From Adiantum capillus-veneris (lineage: Eukaryota; Streptophyta; Polypodiopsida; Polypodiales; Pteridaceae): a DNA stretch of 64,000 bases. The DNA is taken from positions 167,533,740 to 167,597,739 of the forward strand of contig CM043944.1 in NCBI GenBank assembly GCA_014529385.2, written 5' to 3'. Under the pieces are notes generated by a model. That model made no database searches, had not been told where the DNA came from, and worked only from the letters and a program-made list of their open reading frames with translations. This document shows, in pieces, positions 21,471 to 32,868 of the stretch. The translations under genes were made by a program, and so were the position numbers. Numbering within the stretch: the stretch's first letter is position 1; every line of letters begins with the position of its first letter.

Positions 21471-24400
21471 CAAGACAAATCTGGTAGACTTTTGAAGAAT
21501 GACATGGCACCCTTTAGGGTTTTCACCATGTATTCTTCAATCGCTAGTCCCTTTTCTGGAGCAGGCAATCTGGGGTAATTTAGCCAGTTTGGCCACTTCT
21601 TTAGTAGTGACTCATGTGCTATTCAGGTCCTTACTCTTGGTATAGGACAGAAGGTAGGATCCTTTTGCAGGGCCGTAGGTGCTCTCATGAACAGAATCAA
21701 GTACCTTGGGTTCTTGTTCAGCCAGCTCAAACTCCACTTCAAGTGGTCTTTATTTGCGCCCTCGACTTGCATGTCTGTGTAAATCCTTTCTTTTACCTGT
21801 AGCAACTCAACTTTAATTAGAGGGTAGAACAGGGATTTTTGGTGCCATTGCGCATTTATTTGATTGGGAGTGAGTTGTGTGACATTGACGGAATGAAGTA
21901 CTCTCAACTCCCAATCAATTTTCGCCTTTCACTGCTCATCTACCTATTGTGTAACCTTTTCCTTCAGTGCATCTTCTTCAGTCTTTGAGAGCTGGACCAT
22001 TGGCACTGTGTCTGCTTCGGTAAAGGTATTTGAAACTCTCCTCGCCACTCAACTCTACTGCGGATTGTGTCTCCATCTCAGCAAATGATAATGAGGAGAT
22101 TTAAATCTGAGGTTGCTCTGAAGTGCTTGCCTCTTCTTGCATTTCCAACCTTCCCTCTCTCAGTAGATGGTTGACTCTTTTGACTTCAGCTATATCCTTC
22201 AGCAGCTCGTCTTCTCTTTGGACCCGCATCAAGGCCAGGTCTTTGCGCTGAGACTGCTCTAATTTCATCTCCAGCTTGAGATCTTTATTTTTGTTTTCTA
22301 ATGCCTTGTAGACCTCGTCTGTTCCTTTGATTGAGGCGACGGCTGGACTCTCTCGTATTTGCCGCAAGAATATCGCCTGATCATTGATTCTTTGTTTTGA
22401 GTGCTATAGGGAAGCATTGGCTACTTCTAACTATACCTTGACCTTTTGAGTTGATAAGGTTGTAGTTAGAAGCTCATTTGTAACTTCCATCAACTGATCA
22501 TCCTTTGCTTTGCATGCATCTGACAGTTTTGTGAGCAACTCACCCAGTTCCTCCATTTCTTTTTGTTGCTTATCTCTTGCGAGCTGATGTTGTTCAGATT
22601 CTGCTCTCAACTCCTGCACTTGCCTCTGTAGATCGGTGATGACATTAAGTTTGTCATCTAGCTCCCCTTGGAAAGCGTCGATCACCATCTATAACTCTTT
22701 GGCCCTTGTGCTACGGCCAAGCGCTGCTTAGCGAAGTCTTTCAGTCATATCCTGCATTTTCTTAGCATATTCATTAACCTGCAGGATGACTTCGTCATTG
22801 GATTGCAAGTCTTCATTTCATGCAAACTGTCTTGATGTTTTTGTAGTTTCTTGTGTATCCTTTGGCTGCGTCAGGATGTCTGGTTGCTATTAGTGCCCTT
22901 GTGGCTGTGGCTGTTCTTTTTCCATGGAGGTAGAGGGTGGTGCCTCAACCATCTCTTGTTGGGTTGAGGTAAAGGGTATTTCCTTGGCCTCTTGCTCTTT
23001 TGATTGTTCAAACTGTGTGGTGTCCTCTTCTTGTGGAGGATTGGATTCCTTTTTTGTCTTTGGCTCTTTCTCTATTTGCTGCTCTTTAGTAGATTCAATT
23101 GCTTGTTGTGTAGATTCAACTGCCTCTTTGTGTTCAGGTTCTTGTGCAGATTCATCTGCCTTTTGCTGTTTAGGTTCTGCTTGTTTTGTTGGCTCAGTTG
23201 TTGTGGTTCTAACTGCCGGTGATGGTGGTGGGCTCGACATTGGGTGATCAAGGTGTTTAGAGAGAGGAGAAGAGATGCGGGGAGACACATCACCTTGAGC
23301 ATGTTGTGCTTCTCCTTGTGCAATGACTTCCTCTTCTTTCTTTTGTTGTTTTGCCGCCTATGTCACTTGCTTTGCCACCTCTTGTGCTTATTTCAGCTTT
23401 AGAGATTCTGCTTCTTGATACATCTGTTCTAGAACCTCCGTGGGTTCTTCAACTTGCTTCCTGGTGTGCTGCTTAATTCTTGGTCCTTTAAGTTCAGCGG
23501 GCACCCACATTTCCAGGTCCTTTTCTTGTGCTTGGCGGCTGCGTTGGTAAGAGTGTTTCTCTATTTCAAACCGGGCTTGCTTTTGAACAGGCTCTTATTG
23601 GTGTGTTGCCACAACTTTTCTCTTCATTTCTTCAATGCACACTCTCCTATAATCGTTATCCGAGCTTTCACTGTTGTGCCGTTCTGGCGAGCTTTTAGCA
23701 AACTCTTCACCTAGCTTGTATGATCTTTTGGTAGATCTGGTAGCTCGAGGAGATGGTTGAGCTGACACTATTCAAGTTTTTTGATATGGGGCAGGTGGTA
23801 AGTTGTCAGCCATGCCGATGGCATGGTATGCAATCCTTGTTAACACCTTTGGTGCACCCAGGTATGTGATCTTTCCTTCTTTCTTTGTTCCTTTTAAAGT
23901 GGTCAAGACATATTGTGTGTGGTCTACCGGTTTCTTGGTTGTTGACTTGAGGACTTGCGTGAAGGTGGTGGCAATCGCATGATTGGGTATTGTATACCTT
24001 GGTGGCCTCTTAGCAAGGAAATGGAAGGATGGTGGTATAACCTTGCTGGCTCTTCAACCTATTTGTGAATAAGGTCTGCAAAGGTGGCCACGGCGGTTTC
24101 TTTTGTGAAAGTTCCGGCCATCTTACTATCCCTTGCCCTCATTGTCAGTCCTTCTGTGGGTAGTCTGAGTGCTTTTGCCACTATCTCCTTGGTGATCACA
24201 ACTTCAACTTTATTTCCTTGTGGGTCAGAGATTTGTGCGGCTCCATTTTCTTTGATTGTGGAAAAAATCTCATAAGCTTCTTGGAAGTCCACTCCACATG
24301 GATCTTGTTCATAGAATCTCTGAGCCTTAGCATGCGGTTGGCTTCTTTCGTCTCAGGCTTTGCGGCGACATCATACACTTATTTTGGTAGGTATTGCAGC

Positions 24401-24683
24401 TCTACCTGATGTCCCTCTTTGCTCTTGAATCTGCCAGTGAACATTGTGGTGTGATGCTCTTCAAGCTGTTCTTTTGAAAGATAAGTTGCCTTGGCGGTTT
24501 TAACTGAATTGAGGTCCAGTTGGTATGCGGGTAGCTCCTGCAACTTTTCTTTTGGGTTGAGCTTTGGCCCTCTCTGTTGCTTGCATTGCTCCTATTCAGT
24601 GAATAGAGTGTCAAAGTTTGCATAGTTGTCAGATTTTTCTCTAAAATGTCTTTTAGTCTGAAATGGTGCCAATTTTGGTCCAA
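21471..24683 (-). pseudogene. N-terminal and central part of the gypsy accessory coiled-coil ORF
   Basis: Readable blocks run from ATG 24,683. They are KLQELPAYQLDL and KSKEGHQVELQYLPK (about 24.4-24.6 kb); a globular block at 24,292-24,059 with VITKEIVAKALRLPTEG; a Pro/Gln/Glu/Ser-rich low-complexity region (23,288-22,890); two strong heptad coiled coils (22,688-22,431 with DLQRQVQELRAESEQHQ, and 22,367-22,101); and a globular block at 21,907-21,623 with QINAQWHQKSLFYPLIKVE. A segment EEYMVKTLKGAM then runs to the transposon 1 border. The block order is the same in the copy at 2,404-5,676. Multiple stops and frameshifts are present. It is neither gag nor pol; a structural or chromatin-targeting role would be speculation. 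Confidence 0.65.
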
Positions 24684-26777
24684 TTTGCTTCAAATCAATT
24701 TCTGAACAAGCATGGATGCATAAAAACATCTAAGGAACAAAATTGTAAGTCCACACAAAAAATTGCAACCAAATTAAATAATCGCGGTTATTTACAGCTG
24801 AGTAATTTTTTCAACATTTTGCAAACTTGGCATCGCAGGCGTGAAGTATATACCAAATACATACTCTGAGTGAAATATGGGCTCATTTGGATGCATAGGG
24901 TGAAAATGATACCAGATTGGCTTTAAGTCTCTGAAACAATAGATATAAATGAAATTTGAGATTTTGAGCTCCAAATTGGTTCAAACTTGGCTAGTGGGCT
25001 TAGCACATCATGTACTTTGGATGTATGATGGCAAATAGTAAAATTCCCCCATTTTGGCATGAAAGCAAATAATCACGATTATTAACTTTTTGTCCAAAAT
25101 AAACATTTTTTGGTACAATTCGGTTCTAAGCATTGTATAGACCCTGTGTATGTGATATGAGGTGATTTGGATCAAGAAATGTGGTCCATAACTCAAATTT
25201 TGGTTTGCAAAGACTTCTTTGCGTTTTTTTGGCAATTTTCCAAGTTATAGGTGCTCATTTTGGCTCATACTTGATTTTTGGCATGTAATAGGTGTATACA
25301 CATGATGGGTGAGGTGATGATACAATTTCCAAGCAAAAATAGTGCAAAAGTAAATAATCACGATTATTTACAATAGTCACAATTTTCTTACAAAACATAA
25401 AAATTTTGACCTACACATTCTATACACCTAAAACAAGTCCTAAATTGATTTTGGTGAAGTTTGGTCTTGTGGGCATCACTTTGTGCTTTGTCGACTCTAA
25501 AATCACCGATTTCTATGACTACACTCCCTATTGAGTTAGTCAGTCAATTTTGAGGCTCTGGACTTGTCCACAACATAGTTGTGAAGCAACTCATCCAATT
25601 TTGGCTCATTTGGAGTCAGTTTGACCTCGTATGTCGAATTTGACACTTTGTAGCCTTCGAGCCATTTTTTGCTTTTTGAGGGCTTTGCTTGATTAATTTC
25701 AAGAAACCAATCATGTACATTATGTATAGACCTCGTAGGCAAGCTGTCTGTGGAGTCACATCCAAATTCTGGCATCTGCCAAAAAACTAGCTTTTCTACT
25801 GGGGGGCCCTCTCGACCCCTGTCGAATGGTCAACTAATGATATAGAAAGGTTCTATTATGTTAGGGCATGCTACAATTCAAATCTCATCCGATTTGGTCG
25901 AACTGGCGGGCTGCTATGGTCAGTTTTTTGTCATAGGTCTTCGTGCACAGCTCGATTTCTAGGGTTTTTTAAAGGGTTTAGCCTAGCTACCGATCGTACA
26001 AAATGGATCATTGATGAGTAAAGAACTTATCCCTCATGTCTTGTGTGATACTGCGCTGACAACGGGCAACTGTAGACTCCGAAAAAGACGTGTGAAAGAG
26101 GTCGAAAAGCTCTCTTTGCAAAGGCCACAAGTGGAAATGAGGTGGTTTTAGCCTACCTGGGATATCTATACCCGGACTTCCTGAACCAGTTTTCCCCAGA
26201 TTCCCTCGTTAGTCCTAGTAGGCCGTGAAATCTATGTTAGACTCAAAAATTTCCCTGATCGGATGCCTGTAGCTCATTCTGCAAGAATTTTGCAAAAATA
26301 GGTATGGCCGCCTAATTTAGGCTTTCCGCTTCCATCTTCTGATTTCATTGAAATTTTTTGTGCTTGTCTGCCTTATCTTTTTTATCATCACCGTGTCATC
26401 CGCTTTTCCATATGAGCTGCTTTGATATTTATTATTAATTCCTTACCTTTTTATTGAAAACAATAAAAGAAAATAACAAAATGTGCTAAAAAAGTAAAGT
26501 GAAAATCCAATAATTAGAAAAATCCATTGAAAAACACAAATTTATTTTTTTTTGTTGGATTTCTTTATTTTTAAGTCTCAATATTAAGAAAATGATAAAA
26601 AATAACCAAAAAAGGATTATTTTTTATGATTTTCTAATAGTACATACACTATTTACACTCATCGTGAAGATTTTATCAGTAATTTTCCCTTGTTGATGAA
26701 TTATAAGGGCATTATTAGGTAATTTTACAAAAAATCACACATTAACATCAAACTTTTCCTCCCTCTTCAAACATTGC
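24684..26777 (-). other. Noncoding spacer between the second protease-like ORF and the accessory ORF
   Basis: About 2.1 kb with no conserved ORF. Its right edge is an A/G-rich stretch followed by TGTTTGAAG (minus strand), which could mimic an LTR start, but homology with the window's left end continues from coding DNA straight through this point. The left part carries the palindrome array. It may hold a promoter or splice signals for the downstream accessory ORF. Confidence 0.6.
24775..25370. repeat. Three palindromes at about 288-bp spacing (TAAATAATCG-type)
   Basis: Palindromes occur at 24,775-24,794 (one mismatch pair), 25,068-25,083 (core AATAATCACGATTATT) and 25,351-25,370 (TAAATAATCACGATTATTTA). 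Their centres are 291 and 285 bp apart. The surrounding 287-bp monomers share phrases such as TTTGGTCCAATTTG and ACTTGG, but are diverged. Confidence 0.85.
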
Positions 26778-26779
26778 CC

Positions 26780-27916
26780 TTAATTGCTTAGTGCCCTTCC
26801 ACCCCTCCTAGATGGCGTACTCTGGGACGATTGTGTGCATGGGTTGAACAATTGTATCTTATGCATAGCCGTGGTTGGCTCTACCATGCTTTGAAGATCA
26901 ATGCAGTTCAAACCATTATGTTGTGCAAGAGCTAGGTCTTGAGTAATTAAGTCAAGGGTTTCTAATGTCAAGGCTTGTTGTTGCTGTCTTATAAAGAGCA
27001 AATCTTGTAGCTTGTGTGCTCTTTGCTTGATTGTGCCATCAGGATGCTTCAGCACGCTGATTGCCTGAGGTTTTGATATCAACAATGGTTGGTGTCGAGC
27101 TTTTTCTCGCCATTGGTAGCTTGGTTTTCTTGGTGCAGAATGGTGTGGTGGAGTCTTCTTGCAACTTAACTCTTCACTGCTTGATTGGTTTTAAGGTTTG
27201 CGGAGAAGATAAGTGCTCTTTTTTCTTCCAAATCCATTTCATGTTAGGTTTCTTGCTCAGAGAAGCTCGTCTCTGTGTTTTGACCTTTGGAACCTCCTTT
27301 GGTTTTGTCAATGATGTTTTGGGCACCCAGATTTGAATTGGCTTGTCCTTAAGTTGTGCTTGTGGTACCCAAATTTGCCTTACTCCTTTCATGCTACTTG
27401 TAGCATTTACTTGTCGATATGATGGAGAAAATTGATTGCTTCATGGTTTACTCTGATTGTAAGATCCTTTCCATTCCTCTTTGCTTGGAGCAATTGGAAC
27501 AATGAGTTCCCCGCCTTTAGGTGATAGCTTGAGCTGATTTGTATCCCAATCTGGTACTGCCTTGTACGTCCGTATCCAGGGAATTCCAAGAATCATCGTC
27601 TTATTCCTGTGCTCATATGGTAAGCATACAAACTGATGAGGACATGAACATCCATGTAGTATCACGTTCAAGTTGACTACTCCCAATGTTGGTGTTGGGT
27701 TCTTGTTGCATCCTTTTATTGTCGCTATTCCTACCATCAATGCTTGATTTGTTGCTTTCTTGTACGTGGAATAACTGACTGTATTTACTCTAGCTCCTGT
27801 ATCGACCAAAGCATTTGTGCTATGATTGTTGAGTTGTACTTTGAAGCGAAGGTCCATTCCGTCTAGCAACACTTGGTCATCAAAAAGTACACCTAAATCG
27901 CAAAAACTACACCTCA
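26780..27916 (-). pseudogene. Second retropepsin-like ORF downstream of integrase, with IWVPK repeats (3' part)
   Basis: From the border of insertion 2, the minus strand encodes LLDGMDLRFKVQLNNHST followed by ALVDTGARVNTVS, the D-T/S-G signature of a retroviral-type aspartic protease, and then the second conserved part MILGIPWIRTYKAVPDW. An in-frame TGA at 27,441 precedes a tail with repeated QIWVPQ/QIWVPK motifs (27,392-27,174) and, after a frameshift, a helical Gln-rich tail ending at 26,780. The 5' part of the same frame is on the other side of insertion 2 (46,748-47,035). It is distinct from the protease before reverse transcriptase at 51.6-51.9 kb. A diverged copy exists at about 59.65-59.95 kb. 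Whether it cleaves proteins is unknown. Confidence 0.7.
27903..27916. repeat. 14-bp direct repeat at left border of insertion 2
   Basis: AAAACTACACCTCA occurs here and at 46,734-46,747. Host reading frame continues correctly if one copy and everything between are removed, so it behaves as a target-site duplication. Confidence 0.75.
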
Positions 27917-28149
27917 CCTTTAATTTGGCCAAAAGTTGTCAAAAAACTAAAAAAACATCAAATTTTGGAGCTACTTCAAAAAATGACAATGGACACTACC
28001 AAAAAAACTTCATTTTTTTGTACTAAAGTCAATAAAGAAAGTTTTTTGAGACAAAAAAGGTGCAAATATTTTTGAAAAAATTACACAAAATTCCACTAGA
28101 AAAACAATTACATCCTTGAAAGCTTACAATTGAAGACTCAATGCTTGCA

Positions 28150-30659
28150 ATTACAATCCTTGAACTTTTTCCATCAATTTTTTTATGGTTTGTTGATGAA
28201 GATGACCAGACTTCTTCAAGGTGAAACCATAAACAAGAATTTTCACATCCACCAAGTTTAGATTATCGATACATCATTCGCTACTTTCCTTTTTCTTCTT
28301 CTTATTCACCTTGATCACTTCAGGATAGTACCTACTCGTAATTGCATCTTCTCCAACCGCTTTGTACTAGTGAACATCAATCAAAAAAATACATTGATTT
28401 TCTTCATAGATCTTGATGACTTTGGCTATCCAAAATGGACATCCACTCTCATCATCTGATGCTAACACAACAATCATGACACCCACAGCCAACTCATTGA
28501 CATTTCCCTCCCACATCTCTTTCTCTTGTTGTCATCTCTGTGTTGTTTTTCTTGCACCGACATAAGCTTCTCGAGTCTCTCCGTGCACCAATCTCTCCAA
28601 CTCCTCTGTTAATTGAGTCCCTTGATTTCCACCTTCTTTAACATTATTGTTAGGAATAATGTTTGATTGACACACACGCCAAAAAAATGGGTCCAAGTTT
28701 ATGACTTCAGCTGTGTCACTTTCGAGGCCCTCGATTAATTATTTTTTCTCTTGAAAAAAACTAAACCACCACTCCATCGAGTATGCTAGAAAGTATACAT
28801 GTGATGCTAGTACCGTGCCTTTGATTTCAGCTAGGCACTGTAGATAATTGATGATTCGATTATCCTTTAGAGCTTTTACTGATTCATTTGTTGATCCTAA
28901 TAGCATGTATCTCAATGGCACAATCTATTGTTTTGGAACAAATGATACGAATTTTAAACCATCAGCACTATGCCATGATTCTGTGTTAAAATACTTATTG
29001 CACCAAAGTAGAGTTTCACCATCTTTCTTCTTCATCTTGAATTGATGTTGAAAACTATGATCATTTAGTTGTACAAAGGATGATGTATCTAAATCTCCAC
29101 CAATGGAAAACTCACAGAAATCATATGTTCCTTTAAGAACATGTACTTACGGTTGAGGCTCGTAAGATTCTCTAAGGACTTCACAAATTTCAGGAAGGTC
29201 AAATGCACTTTTCTTTGCCAGCTTCACTGAAAATCTACTGAACATTTGGTCAATTTGATCGTGAGTATGCCCCACTAATAAAAAACCAAGTTTGACCTTC
29301 TTAAAAACCTCCTTTTCCTGCTTAAGTAAGCTATCAACACTTGATTCTTGTTTTCTCGAGCTGTGTTGTCAAGCTACACATACAATGTTCCTAGTAATTC
29401 TCACTCCCACTCATTCAAAATCTTTTGGATCACAGTGACTGTGAGGTTTGGATTGTTATGTAGATTAGGTAAGTTAATGAAAACTTTGGATGTCATGACA
29501 CCATTGAAGATAAGTGCTCCAACCACATGTAGCTGCACAAAAATTTTCTTCTTTGAGATTTTTTGGAGAACGTAAAAAATGAGGTAGTAAAGTCTTCTTC
29601 TTATCCATGCCATCAATGACCAATCCCAAGTATTGATCTTTGTGCTCTAGACACTTTTTCCTATGCTTTGCTAGCTTTTGTTGCTTTGGGATTTGTTGTT
29701 CTTGGTGGATTTTGAGTGCAAGTTGAATAGGAGCTTCAAAACAAAAGAACAGTATTAGTTATTGAATAGAATGATCCAAAAAATTATATTTAAACTTCAA
29801 AATCCAAATCAAGCTTACCTTTTTGTTCTGATGTTTTGGCTGTGTCTCGCTTTGCTTTTAATTTAGCACAAATTTGACACACACCCATTCTTGTTTTTTT
29901 GGAATCTTTACATGGGAGAAGTGTTTTCTCCAAACTCTTAGAAATGAGCAACGAGAAAGAATTGGCATGTTCTGTTCCTTGAGAGTTTTAGCATAAAGAT
30001 TGTAAACCTCTGTCTTTGAAGTGTGTAAAGTTATCCGGTAAGTGTGTAAACTTACAGTTTGGAAGATTTTTGCCATTGTAACCCAAAAATACATCCAACC
30101 AATTCTTTAAATATGGTAGCTCTAGAGTATCATGTGCTGTGTATGAGCACTGCATAACCTCCTCTCCAGATCTTGAACGTGCTAAAAAAAAATTCATACA
30201 CTGATTGCTCGAGAAAAAAAAAAATTACAAAACATCTTCTACATACAATTTCATCCAAAACTGTATATCTTGTGTGTTCATTAGTTATCCCAATTGATGC
30301 ATTGGTTAGATCACTTCATCCCAAAGAATATCTCTCTTTATTGCTTGATTTTCTTGAAGCCTAAACTTCTTAAACAATTCTTTGCACACCAATACTCTCG
30401 ACAAGTTTCTTTCACAACTGCTCCATTGAGTAGAGTTTGAATCGTTAGTACTTTCAGCATTACCTTGAGAACCAAAAGCGCTACACAACTCCATGTCCAA
30501 CGTTTCTTGAAACCTTTGGCTAATTGCCTCTTCACCGCTAGAACTATTATTCTCCGTTGGTGGTGTAATTAAGGAAGAAGGTAAGTGAAAAGATTCAGAA
30601 CTTCTTGAAAAGGACATGTTTGAGGCAACAAATTGAAAATGATAAAAAAATGATTCCAC
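28150..30659 (-). pseudogene. Transposase-like gene of insertion 2 (DDE-type motifs, decayed)
   Basis: An N-terminal Ser/Asn-rich exon lies at 30,659-30,306. A middle part at about 30,200-29,860 includes LPYLKNWLDVFLGYNG. The catalytic-looking part follows: YLGLVIDGMDKKKTLLPHF (about 29,620), NPNLTVTVIQKILNEWE, then LDNTARENKN, then KVKLGFLLVGHTHDQIDQ and MFSRFSVKLAKKS with a splice donor after YEPQP (about 29,150). A C-terminal domain with SGCPFWIAKVIKIYEEN and a final VH-x-Y lies near 28,380-28,470. The series IDGMD ... LDN ... GHTHxxIDQMFSRFS is characteristic of a widespread transposase-like family that I recall as DUF7869 (name from memory, unverified). In-frame stops replace Arg after NEWE and Gln before LDN, so this copy is inactive. 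Confidence 0.65.
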
Positions 30660-31435
30660 AAAGAAAATCTTTAGCTTTGGCTCTTGTTCGAATGAGTCTG
30701 AACAGTCCTAGGCACTTCTTACTCTATTTAAATGTACTTTAAAAATAATAATAAAAATAAAAATAAAAAGTTATTTATGCCTTAAAAAGGATCTCAAAGT
30801 TTCATTTTGAGTCACTCTTCCTTAGAGTTTTGTGCATTTGATCTCTAGAGCACGTTTTCGCAAAACATCACTTTTTGCTCCATCGTTTATTTTCAGGTAT
30901 GATTTTTAATTTCATGTTTTGATACATTAGCTTTTTATTGTTGCACAATTTTTTAATAGAAAAAACAAACTTTTTGAGTTTGATTATTTTTAAGGAAAGA
31001 AAATCTTGTTTTTTGCAAAAAAAATTGTTGAATTTGTATTTAAGACCTTTTTAAACCCGTAAAATGGTTCCATATTGTCTCAAAAAAAATTAAAGTATAG
31101 ATTTTGTAAGTTTTAGAGCCTTTTATTTATCATGAATATTTTAGACTATTTTAAATTTAAAAAATTCAACCAAATTATTAAATCTAGTACAATAAAGCAT
31201 TAATTTTGAGTTTTTTATACTAGCGTATTATTAACTTGTATACTGGAATATGGATTTTTTTTTTGAAAGTGTTGTTTGACAAAAAAAAAAACAATGAAAA
31301 CAATTTTGAAGCAATTTTCACGGCATGTTTATTTAATGTATTCTTTTAAATGAAACACATTTGATTTTTTTAAAAACTGACGACCTGTGTGTCAACTTTT
31401 GGTTTGGAAAACAAATTTGCAGCACAAACGTATTC

Positions 31436-32030
31436 CAAAATACATGTGTGCAAGCTCCTTGTATTCTAAAACACAACTTTGTGTGCGAGTTCCTTGTATT
31501 CTAGAATACATGTATGCAAGCTTCTTGTTTTCTTGAATAAAAGCTTGCACTGGAATTTTTTTTCCAAAATACAACCTTACAATACACTTGTATTCTAGAA
31601 TGCACGAGTGTTAATATTTTTGTTCATTTATTATACATAATTATTCTAGGATTCAAATTTTTGTCATTCTAGAAAACAAGAGTACTTCAATCTTGTATTC
31701 TAGAAGAGAAGTTTTCGCACTTTTCTATTCTAGAACACAAGATTGCAACAATCTTGTATTCTAGAATACAAACGTACAACGCAAATGTATTCTGAAATAC
31801 AAGTTTGCAATGTAGGTGTATTCTGGAATACAATTTTGTAGCACATGTGTATTCTGGAATACAAGTTTATAACACAAGTGTATTTTAGAATACAACTTTG
31901 TAACACAGGTGTATTCTGGAATACAAGTTTGTAGCACAGGTGTATTCTAGAATACAACTTTGTAACACATGTGTATTCTGGAATACAAGTTTGTAGCACA
32001 GGTGTATTCTAGAATACAATTTTGTTATGC
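31436..32030. repeat. Palindrome array TTGTATTCTAGAATACAA with 31-bp tandem units
   Basis: From about 31,436 scattered half and full palindromes appear. From 31,785 to 32,025 they form a tandem array with about 31-bp period: GTGTATTCTGGAATACAA, then TTTGTAGCACA. Central steps vary (CTAG, CTGG, TTAG) while the arms GTATTC/GAATAC are kept. It lies between the divergent genes of insertion 2. ORFs through it are repeat artefacts. Confidence 0.88.
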
Positions 32031-32582
32031 TCTTCTAATCCAAAACACAACAAGAATGGTTTTCTCTCTCTAGAGGTCGTATCTAAGTATGTCTTTTTTT
32101 ATCTCCATCTCCATCTTCGTGTTCTCCATCTCCTTGTTCTCTATGTGAGTTTGCTTTATCTTCATGTGTGTACTTTGCATGGATGTGTGCAAATTGTTTT
32201 TGCGTTTTCGCGCGCGCGCACGGAACTTACAGGCAGTTTTTGGGTCCGAAGCTTGGATTTGCATATTTAGCATTCCAAGAGGCGTCTTGGGTTGTATCCC
32301 CCTTTCGGAGTTGTTTATGCCCTCAGAATTTCGTTCTGAGCATCATAACAGAAGATAGTATTCAGCCATACAAAAAATCTTCCTGTATGTATCTTACAGA
32401 AAACATGTATTAGTGTGGAGGTTAAAAGTACACATGTATGATGGATTGTGGGTACAAAGAGAGCTATGTTTTGGCAATCTTGTGCAGAGAAAATTACCAT
32501 TGGTCGTATAGATCTTTGTACACATGGTGCGGATCTGTTGTTATATGCATAAGGACACATCAACGAAGAAACAATACTTCCT

Positions 32583-32868
32583 CTATTTTTTATGTACTTC
32601 CAAATGAGGATAGGTTGGATAGTATTAACTACTCTCTTTGGTCTTCCTTGGTTAAGCAAGCACTTGTTGCAAGAAATTGTGTGATTATGTGGTTGGCTTG
32701 GAAATTCAAGTGTCAAGTGTTGCTCTAGCCACTCCGCAAAGAGATAGTGTGAGTATTGTTATAGTACTTGTTGTTGTTGGGACAATAGAGCAAAGGAGAT
32801 GGAATTATCATGATGCACTTGCTTTTGGTATCATTTTGCTAACATATAAAAGATCTATTGTGCCATAA
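32583..32868 (+). pseudogene. Ty1/copia gag remnant
   Basis: Translated pieces NEDRLDSINYSLWSSLVKQ and EQRRWNYHDALAFGIILL...KRSIVP match, in order, the gag of the copia element at 62,066 onward (VEDRLDGDNYPMWDYMMQ; EQARWDVNDAQAHALIAL...KRTIVP). The upstream 150-300 bp also resembles the copia leader (a phrase like CAGGCAGT and GGGTCCGAAGC). The fragment ends abruptly after KRSIVP with a stop. It is a truncated copia insertion, or a gag exon captured upstream of the methyltransferase gene. Confidence 0.65.

Noticed and set aside
31730-32000. Minus-strand ORF with repeated YSRIHLCYKLVFQNT-like units.
   Set aside because: Period matches the 31-bp DNA repeat in three frames and encodes no known domain; the DNA palindrome explains it.
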